From: Myxococcota bacterium
GTDB lineage: Bacteria; Myxococcota; Polyangia; GCA-2747355; JAKLHH01
Direction: 5' to 3'
Length of the DNA: 5,042 nt
Assembly (NCBI GenBank): GCA_022710245.1
Contig: JAKLHH010000688.1
Span: forward strand, 1 to 5,042
Shown piece after piece: positions 1-3,920 of the stretch; the stretch's first letter is position 1, and every line of letters begins with the position of its first letter. Under the pieces are notes generated by a model. That model worked only from the letters and a program-made list of their open reading frames with translations, did not search any database and was not told the DNA's origin. Made by a program: the position numbers and the translations under genes.

Positions 1-1
1 C

Positions 2-262
2 GCGCACTTCGAGGGCGGCGTGCCCAACCTGACCATCCGCGTGCCGGCGCGGAACGCCTTCTGCATCGGGCAGCTCCTCTATTTGCTCGAGCGGTCCGTC
101 GCGGTGAGCGGGACGCTCCTCGGGCACAACCCCTTCATCCAGCCGGGCGTCGTCGCCTACAAGAACGCGATCTTCGCGCTGGCGGGCAAGCCGGGCTACG
201 AGGAGGAGCGGCGCAAGATGGAGGCGAAGATGAAGGCGCGGGCGAAGGTCGTCGTGGAGTAG
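2..262 (+). CDS. pgi: glucose-6-phosphate isomerase, C-terminal part (5' end outside window)
   Basis: This is the last 86 codons of a glucose-6-phosphate isomerase, the cytoplasmic enzyme that interconverts glucose 6-phosphate and fructose 6-phosphate in glycolysis and gluconeogenesis. The frame is open from the first bases and stops with TAG at 260-262. The visible part follows the C-terminus of Bacillus/Streptococcus-type isomerases: VPNLTIRVP, then a helix ending in SVAVSGTLLG, then NPFIQPGVVAYKN, then FALAGKPGYEE and a charged tail. The segment around visible residues 37-54 aligns with the second isomerase family signature, and Lys54 sits where the family's conserved C-terminal lysine lies. 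Two signature positions differ from the usual form: Ile replaces Asp or Asn before the Gln, and Val replaces Glu after Gly-Val. The next gene is convergent, so this is the end of its transcription unit. The catalytic glutamate region is outside the window. The family call is firm. Confidence 0.93.
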   Translation, partial: AHFEGGVPNLTIRVPARNAFCIGQLLYLLERSVAVSGTLLGHNPFIQPGVVAYKNAIFALAGKPGYEEERRKMEAKMKARAKVVVE

Positions 263-269
263 TCCCGGT

Positions 270-397
270 CCCGCCCTGCCGCCACGCGCTGACCGTCGCT
301 CGACCCCCTCGCTCCCGCCCTGTCGCCTCGCGCTGACCGTCGCTCGACCCCCGCTCCCGCCCTGTCGCCTCGCGCTGACCGTCGCTCGACCCCTCGA
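270..397. repeat. three-copy 42-44 bp tandem repeat in a convergent gap
   Basis: Three head-to-tail copies begin at 270, 314 and 356, each opening with CCCGCCCTG and carrying CGCGCTGACCGTCGCTCGAC. Copies 2 and 3 are nearly identical; copy 1 has two substitutions near CTGCCGCCA and an extra CTCG-like insertion at its end. The array fills the gap between the isomerase stop (262) and the stop of the minus-strand gene (414). It contains no open frame with protein-like composition. It looks like a small minisatellite; a role at the junction of two converging transcripts is only a guess. Confidence 0.85.
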
Positions 398-411
398 GGG
401 GCAGCCGAGCG
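383..411. terminator. candidate bidirectional hairpin terminator without U-tract
   Basis: Outer arms CGCTCG (383-388) and CGAGCG (406-411) are exact reverse complements. Inside them CCCC-TCGA-GGGG (390-401) forms a second stem with a four-base loop, leaving A389 and CAGC (402-405) unpaired. The structure lies between two converging genes and starts two bases beyond the minus-strand stop codon (414-416). No T-run follows on either strand, so it is not a classical intrinsic terminator. It could pause polymerase or protect 3' ends. Confidence 0.4.
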
Positions 412-413
412 CT

Positions 414-809
414 CTAGCCGCCGGTGGGGACCAGGTGCCCCGGGGTGTTGAACCCGCCCGAGCCGCTCGAGCCCGCGTTGTGCGTGTCGGTCTGCACCGC
501 GCCCGACGGGGCCGGCGAGGAGGGGCTGGTGCCCTGCATGGAACCCACCGCGCCGTTCGAGTAGGTCACCGCGTAGTTGCCGCCGCCGTAGTAGATGACC
601 CCGGTGCGGTTCGGCTGATTGTTGCTGTTGGTGCAGCCGAAGAGCTTCACGCCGGCCCTCAGCGTCGACGGGCGCACGAGCCTGAGCACGCTGCTGCTCG
701 CGCTGCGGAGCTGCGGCGCGCGGTAGCTCTTCGCCGTCTCGCGGGCCTGCGCAGGCAGTGCCAGCCCGAGGAGCAGCCCGACGTGGATGACGATCGCGAT
801 CTTTTTCAT
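414..809 (-). CDS. small secreted protein of unknown function
   Basis: I do not recognise this 131-residue protein. It starts MKKIAIVIHV and has a clear signal peptide: a Lys-Lys n-region, a hydrophobic core over residues 4-19, and a likely cut after Ala-Gln-Ala at 22. The mature part is basic at first (YRAPQLRS, VLRLVRPSTLRAG), has a single Cys at 59, and then a Tyr/Gly/Asn-rich middle (VIYYGGGNYAVTYSNG, 71-86). It ends in a low-complexity Gly/Ser/Pro tail (93-131). One unpaired Cys argues against disulfide stabilisation. The ATG at 809 is chosen because GGAGG sits eight bases upstream and the signal peptide begins there. The frame stays open to 911, but that extension only translates the leader repeats. 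The gene diverges from the transglutaminase-like gene and has a sigma-54-type promoter candidate. Export is well supported; a structural or surface role is a guess. Confidence 0.72.
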   Translation of the reverse strand: MKKIAIVIHVGLLLGLALPAQARETAKSYRAPQLRSASSSVLRLVRPSTLRAGVKLFGCTNSNNQPNRTGVIYYGGGNYAVTYSNGAVGSMQGTSPSSPAPSGAVQTDTHNAGSSGSGGFNTPGHLVPTGG

Positions 810-816
810 GAGAAGA

Positions 817-821
817 CCTCC
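817..821 (-). promoter_or_regulatory. ribosome binding site that fixes the start of the small secreted protein
   Basis: On the minus strand the sequence reads GGAGGTCTTCTCATG, so a perfect GGAGG stands seven bases before the ATG at 809. This decides the start against the in-frame upstream codon at 911, which has no comparable site. Confidence 0.8.
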
Positions 822-823
822 GG

Positions 824-872
824 GTGTCGATGTCTTGATGTCTTGATGTCTGATGTCGCGGTGTCTGATGTT
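824..872 (-). repeat. degenerate GACATC short tandem repeats in the gene leader
   Basis: About seven units of 6-8 bp run head to tail. On the plus strand they read GTGTC, GATGTCTT, GATGTCTT, GATGTCT, GATGTCGC, GGTGTCT and GATGTT. On the minus strand, which is the mRNA sense for the neighbouring small secreted protein, the unit is GACATC with A or AA spacers. The array lies between the sigma-54-type promoter candidate and the ribosome binding site, so it should be transcribed as an A-rich, probably unstructured 5' leader. Repeat-number change could alter expression; that is inference. Confidence 0.8.
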
Positions 873-889
873 GGCTGCCACCGTCCTGG

Positions 890-905
890 TGCAAGCGAGG
901 AGCCA
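890..905 (-). promoter_or_regulatory. sigma-54-type (-24/-12) promoter candidate
   Basis: On the minus strand the sequence is TGGCTC-CTCGC-TTGCA. Compared with the RpoN consensus TGGCAC-N5-TTGCA it has one mismatch, with exact spacing and both invariant GG and GC pairs. Transcription would begin near 879, about 70 bases before the ATG at 809, so the GACATC repeats would be in the leader. A short inverted repeat, TGTC-AC-GACA (922-931), lies just upstream but is closer than activator sites usually are. Myxobacteria use sigma-54 with many enhancer-binding activators. There is no experimental evidence here. Confidence 0.5.
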
Positions 906-1093
906 GCGCAAAGGCCAGGCGTGTCACGACAGAGAGCGAAGCCGCGCCGCACAACCGGAGGCAGGAGCGGCGGGTCGCGAGGTGGTGACAAAGGTCCAGG
1001 GCGGGCAACCCCCGCGATCCCTCGAGGGCGCGTGCGCGCTGCCGGGCATGGATCTCGCAACACCACGGGCTCGTGGCGCAGCGAGGGCAGGCC

Positions 1094-1897
1094 GTGAGCA
1101 CAGCGACAGCGAGCCCGACGACGGCGAGGACGACGAGCCGGCAGAGCGCCACGCGGCCGTCTGGCGCCCCGGGGCGGCCGCGCGGTGCATGGGTCCACTC
1201 CTGGCTCCTCGTCGGCGCGCTGCTCCTCCAGGCGCTGGCCGCGGAGGCGCGCCCGCGCGAGCGCTGGCCGCTGGTGCGGGGGATCGAGGGGCAGGCGGCG
1301 CTCCAGCTCGACCTCGGCAGGTCCCTGAGGGGCGCCAGGCTGGCGGCCGCGCACGGCCGTGACCGGAGCGCGCCGGCCCGCCTCTCGGCGATCGAGAAGG
1401 CGCGGCTCGATGCCCGTCGCGTCGCTGCGGCCACGCGGCTCGGACCCACCGAGAAGCTCGCACGCCTCGTCGCCATCGTGCAGCACCGCATCCCGCTCCG
1501 TGGCGACCAGGAAGCGCGCGCGTCGGTCCTCGCCGAGCGCGAGGTGCGGGCCCTTGGCTTCACGCGCCTCTCCTCCCACGTCGCCGGGCGCGCCGGGGTC
1601 TGTCGCGAGCGCGCCTTCCTCCTCGCGACGCTCCTCGCGGAGGCGGGCGTCCCGGCGCGCGTGCGCTACGGCGTCCTCTACGATGGCGCCGGGGCCGCCC
1701 TCGCCGGCCATGCCTGGGTCGAGGTGGGCCCTGCCCGCCGGCCGCAGCTCCTCGACCCCTCAATCGCGGAGACGATGCCGGCCTCCTCGTCGCAGCAGGT
1801 GGAGGAGGCCGTGAGGGGGGGCGTGCGCCGCGTGCGCGCCCGCGTCACCGCGAGCCACATCTACGTCCCCACCGACGACCTGAAGATCGAGCGCTGA
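1094..1897 (+). CDS. exported or membrane-anchored transglutaminase-like protein
   Basis: The 267-residue product has a transglutaminase-like fold of the cysteine-protease type. The expected triad is visible in order: Cys170 in AGVCRERAFLLATLLAEAGV, His206 in GHAWVEV, and Asp221 in LLDPS. Bacterial members act as peptidases, amidases or cross-linking enzymes; the substrate cannot be read here. Residues 36-50 (SWLLVGALLLQALAA) form one hydrophobic segment followed by AEA-RP, so the protein is a signal-peptide substrate or a single-pass protein with its domain outside the cytoplasm. The roughly 32-residue Thr/Ser/Arg-rich stretch before it is unusually long. GTG at 1094 is preferred because GAGG lies seven bases upstream; an in-frame GTG at 1073 lacks such a site. 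Residues 55-135 are Arg/Ala-rich helix without a recognised domain. The gene is divergent from the small secreted protein and convergent with the hydrolase lipoprotein. The fold call is good, the start less certain. Confidence 0.83.
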   Translation: MSTATASPTTARTTSRQSATRPSGAPGRPRGAWVHSWLLVGALLLQALAAEARPRERWPLVRGIEGQAALQLDLGRSLRGARLAAAHGRDRSAPARLSAIEKARLDARRVAAATRLGPTEKLARLVAIVQHRIPLRGDQEARASVLAEREVRALGFTRLSSHVAGRAGVCRERAFLLATLLAEAGVPARVRYGVLYDGAGAALAGHAWVEVGPARRPQLLDPSIAETMPASSSQQVEEAVRGGVRRVRARVTASHIYVPTDDLKIER

Positions 1898-1960
1898 GCG
1901 GCTGACCGCCCGTGGCCATCGCGAGGGCGAGCCCGGGCGTGGAAGCGAAGCGTGGGAGGC

Positions 1961-2106
1961 GTGGGACCGGGGCGGCCTACGGCTGCAGCGGATGGGACCG
2001 GGGCGGGCTGCGGCTGCAGCGGATGGGACCGGGGCGGGCGGCTGCAGCGGATGGGACCGGGGCGGGCGGCTGCAGCGGGCGGGACGGGCGGGCTACGGCG
2101 GTAGCG
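1961..2106. repeat. 28-31 bp G-rich tandem repeat between converging genes
   Basis: Copies begin at about 1961, 1991, 2022 and 2050, each with GATGGGACCGGGGCGGGC followed by GGCTGCAGCG; a degenerate fifth copy runs from 2078 to about 2106. The copies at 2022 and 2050 are identical over 28 bp; those at 1961 and 1991 are slightly longer. Each of the first four carries the CTGCAG palindrome. The fifth copy runs into the last codons of the minus-strand hydrolase gene (stop 2093-2095). The stretch 1898-1960 before the array shows only short GC palindromes such as GCCCGGGC (1931-1938) and no gene. Confidence 0.88.
2077..2092 (+). promoter_or_regulatory. compact G-quadruplex motif next to a stop codon
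   Basis: The plus strand reads GGGCGGGACGGGCGGG: four runs of three G with loops of 1, 2 and 1 bases, which is the arrangement expected to give a stable parallel quadruplex. It abuts the reverse-complement stop codon of the hydrolase gene at 2093-2095. The G-rich strand is the template for that gene, and it would be in the RNA of the converging transglutaminase-like transcript if that reads this far. A role in stopping or pausing polymerase is inferred. Confidence 0.55.
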
Positions 2107-3196
2107 GGATGTCGCCGAGGAGCACGCTCGGGGTCGTCTGCTTCACCTGCTGGATCGCGGTGCCGGTCGGCGCGCCGATGACGCCGCCCGGACCCGCCGA
2201 CGAGTCCGTCGTGTTGGAGACGATGACGTAGACGCCGTAGCTCTTCGCGAAGGGCAGGTAGTAGCTCGTGATCGGGTTACCGACGGTCCAGTACGACGAG
2301 ATGGCGGCGATGCGCGCGCCGAGCGTCTTCACCTTGTTCAGGATGGTGCTGCTCCCGTAGATGTCGGCGCAGATGAGAAGCGCGATCTTGCCGAGCGGCG
2401 TCTGGATCACCGCGATGTCGCTCCCCGCCGTGAGCGTCTTGCTCTCGCCGCCGAAGAGGTTGAACTTGTGGTGCACCGCCAGCACGGCCCCGTCGGGGCC
2501 GAAGGCGATCAGCGTGTTGTAGTACTTGTAGCTCCCGCTCGTGCCCTCGGCGGTGAGGAGGTCGATGAGCAGGTAGATGCCGAGCTGCTTGGCCTGGTAG
2601 CTGAAGGTCTTGATCAGCGAGTCGGAGTCCCACGCGGCGCTCTGGCCCGGGTTCTCGCCGACCTTGGGGGAGAGCTCGTAGTACTTCTGGCCGAGGCCGT
2701 ACTCGGGGGTGATGACGAGCGAGGCGCCTGCCTGCCGCGCCTGCTGAACGAGCTCCTTGACCGCGCAGACGTCGGGCATCGTCGCGCTCGCGCAGGCCGC
2801 CTTGACAAGCGAGGCCTGCCCCTCGGCGTACTGCACCGCCGCGACCTTGGTCGCCGTCGGCGGCCCGCTCAGCGTCGGGTTCGGCGAGGTGTAGTCGGCG
2901 GCGAGCGTGTCGGCCGCGCCCGCGTCCTTCTTGGTGGTGGCCGCGTCCTTCTTGGTGGTGCCGGTGTCCTTCTTGGCCGCGCCGTCCTTGCTCGGGGTCG
3001 CGCCGTCCCTCGTCGCCGGCACGCCCCCGTCCTTGCCCGGGCTGACGGGCCCATCGGCCGTGGCGACCGCCTGGTCCTGCCCGGGCTCGACGGTGGCGTC
3101 CTCGTCGCCGGGGCCGGGATCGCCGCCGCCGCTCTTGCAGCCAGCGAGGGCGAGGAGACCGAGGAGCAGGAGGAGGCCAAACCGCGATCTGAGCAT
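2093..3196 (-). CDS. vanin/biotinidase-like carbon-nitrogen hydrolase lipoprotein
   Basis: The 367-residue product is a lipoprotein with a nitrilase-superfamily domain. Residues 1-20 (MLRSRFGLLLLLGLLALAGC) are a lipoprotein signal ending in the lipobox LAGC. Residues 21-113 are a low-complexity Asp/Gly/Lys/Thr/Pro linker with KKDTGTT and KKDAATT repeats. The catalytic domain covers about 117-367, and its Glu-Lys-Cys triad is visible: Glu165 in TPEYG, Lys244 in VHHKFNLFGGE, Cys276 in LLICADIYG. The HKFNLF-GGE block and the later GGVIGAPTGTA resemble vanin (pantetheinase) and biotinidase more than typical nitrilases. The reaction is probably hydrolysis of an amide outside the cytoplasm; the substrate is unknown. 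The extra C-terminal domain of animal vanins is absent. The ATG at 3196 is chosen because the signal begins there; AGGA lies nine bases upstream. It lies 106 bp downstream of the cysteine-rich gene on the same strand. Confidence 0.88.
   Translation of the reverse strand: MLRSRFGLLLLLGLLALAGCKSGGGDPGPGDEDATVEPGQDQAVATADGPVSPGKDGGVPATRDGATPSKDGAAKKDTGTTKKDAATTKKDAGAADTLAADYTSPNPTLSGPPTATKVAAVQYAEGQASLVKAACASATMPDVCAVKELVQQARQAGASLVITPEYGLGQKYYELSPKVGENPGQSAAWDSDSLIKTFSYQAKQLGIYLLIDLLTAEGTSGSYKYYNTLIAFGPDGAVLAVHHKFNLFGGESKTLTAGSDIAVIQTPLGKIALLICADIYGSSTILNKVKTLGARIAAISSYWTVGNPITSYYLPFAKSYGVYVIVSNTTDSSAGPGGVIGAPTGTAIQQVKQTTPSVLLGDIPLPP
2924..2989 (-). repeat. 21-bp in-frame repeat encoding the Lys-Lys-Asp linker
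   Basis: GTCCTTCTTGGTGGTG-type units start at 2924, 2945 and 2966, exactly 21 bp apart, with a shortened relative at 2984. They encode KKD followed by four variable residues (KKDTGTT, KKDAATT, KKDAGAA) in the spacer between the lipid anchor and the hydrolase domain. Because the unit is a multiple of three, copy-number change would lengthen or shorten the tether without shifting the frame. Confidence 0.8.
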
Positions 3197-3206
3197 GCGA
3201 CACCGT

Positions 3207-3231
3207 CCTACAGAAGGGGCATAACTGTAGG
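3207..3231 (-). promoter_or_regulatory. perfect inverted repeat before the hydrolase gene (operator or leader hairpin)
   Basis: CCTACAG (3207-3213) and CTGTAGG (3225-3231) are exact reverse complements separated by 11 bases. On the minus strand the second arm ends ten bases before the ATG at 3196 and overlaps the weak TAGGA ribosome binding site. The other arm overlaps a weak -10-like TACAGT (3224-3229), which has TTGCAC (3248-3253) 18 bases upstream. The spacing fits a repressor site over a promoter, or an RNA hairpin that masks the ribosome site. The loop also holds ATG, giving a four-codon frame that ends in TAG before the gene. The promoter hexamers are poor matches. Confidence 0.45.
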
Positions 3232-3302
3232 GCAAAGTACGTCTCCAGTGCAAGCCAACAATTGGAACAGCGCGTTGCGACTGAGGATCGAGGATCCGGC
3301 TA

Positions 3303-3878
3303 CTACGGCCAGCAGTACTTCTGGGTCGGGAGCTGCTGATCCGGGACGCAGTTGAAGCCGCTCAGGCAGGGGTGATCCACGCCCTTGAAGGAGCAGAGGA
3401 AGGCGCAGTGGTACTCGCCGTTCACGCTGTAGACACAGGCCGCGAAGGTGCCGCTCGGGCCTGCCGGGCAGTCCCCACCTGGGTTGCTGCAGGGCTTGCT
3501 GCAGAACCCGACACCCTTCGAGGCGCTCGGGGAGGGCACGCAGACGCTGCCGTCGGGGCAGCTGCCACCGACGCTGGTGCAGCGGGTACCATAGCCGCTC
3601 TGGACGGGGAGGTCGCTCCGACGGAGATCCGGGGCCGGCGCGCCGTCGCGTCGCAGGTCGACGCCCCGGTCGACGATCCCGCCGCAGAGGGGGTTCGTGC
3701 GGCAGTCCGGGTCGGCGCAGTCGAGGAGCCCGTCGCCGTCGTTGTCCTTGCCGTCGGTGCACTCGGCCCCCCACTCGGTGGTGGTGACGCCGCTGCCGCA
3801 GCCGTCGGCGGCGAGGGTGAGCGCGAGCGCGGCGGTCAGGAACAGGAGCACGGCACGCGGGAGCATCAGCAGGATCAT
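3303..3878 (-). CDS. cysteine-rich secreted protein or lipoprotein with calcium-loop-like motif
   Basis: The 191-residue product starts with a hydrophobic signal (6-24) and reaches Cys27 in LAADGC, an imperfect lipobox because Asp sits at -2. Lipid attachment is therefore possible but unproven. Residues 40-59 match the CTDGKDNDGDG...DCADPDC motif, whose DNDGDG core resembles calcium-binding loops and recurs in exported proteins of Myxococcota. Residues 66-95 form an Asp/Arg/Pro linker. Residues 100-189 hold twelve cysteines in Cys-Pro-Asp-Gly and Cys-Val-Pro patterns. Sixteen cysteines remain after Cys27, enough for eight disulfides, which suits an oxidising location. No enzyme motif is seen; binding or adhesion is a guess. 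ATG at 3878 gives the longest good signal; ATG at 3866 gives a shorter MLPRAVLLF signal and fits a leaderless mRNA. Neither has a Shine-Dalgarno site. It precedes the hydrolase gene on the same strand. Confidence 0.85.
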   Translation of the reverse strand: MILLMLPRAVLLFLTAALALTLAADGCGSGVTTTEWGAECTDGKDNDGDGLLDCADPDCRTNPLCGGIVDRGVDLRRDGAPAPDLRRSDLPVQSGYGTRCTSVGGSCPDGSVCVPSPSASKGVGFCSKPCSNPGGDCPAGPSGTFAACVYSVNGEYHCAFLCSFKGVDHPCLSGFNCVPDQQLPTQKYCWP

Positions 3879-3914
3879 ACCGTCAGCGCTGGAAGTGGGC
3901 CAGTGTGCTAAGAT
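3874..3914. promoter_or_regulatory. divergent promoter region with possible leaderless starts
   Basis: Only 42 bp separate the divergent start codons at 3878 and 3921. On the plus strand TGCTAAGAT (3906-3914) resembles an extended -10 element and ends six bases before the A of ATG 3921. On the minus strand TATGAT (3879-3874) matches five of six bases of TATAAT and ends seven bases before the A of the second ATG at 3866. Good -35 boxes are not seen on either strand. Neither gene has a Shine-Dalgarno sequence, which fits transcription starting at or beside the start codon. Confidence 0.4.
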
Positions 3915-3920
3915 GTCGCG

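Noticed and set aside
822..874. Short leader repeats as a CRISPR array
   Set aside because: Units are 6-8 bp with no spacers, so this is a simple tandem repeat.
414..911. Upstream start at 911 for the small secreted protein
   Set aside because: The extra 34 residues merely translate the GACATC repeats, and the ATG at 809 has a perfect GGAGG and starts a signal peptide.
435..1362. Plus-strand frames over the small secreted gene and its leader
   Set aside because: Composition is Arg/Gly/Ala-rich and shadow-like, with no ribosome site or recognised motif; they overlap a better-supported minus-strand gene.
196..1563. Long minus-strand open frame (455 codons) across the isomerase end, the small secreted gene and the transglutaminase-like gene
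   Set aside because: Arg/Ala/Ser-rich with no domain, and antisense or out of frame to genes with clear signals and motifs. It is explained by scarce stop codons at high GC.
806..1711. Minus-strand frame antisense to the transglutaminase-like gene
   Set aside because: It has no motif, while the plus strand carries an intact Cys-His-Asp triad.
1912..2231. Plus-strand short frames through the G-rich repeat
   Set aside because: They are translations of the repeat unit into Gly/Arg/Ala-rich peptides, and they run into the antisense of the hydrolase gene.
2277..3355. Other frames opposite or shifted over the hydrolase gene
   Set aside because: Low-complexity Arg-rich products, compared with a frame with lipobox and catalytic triad.
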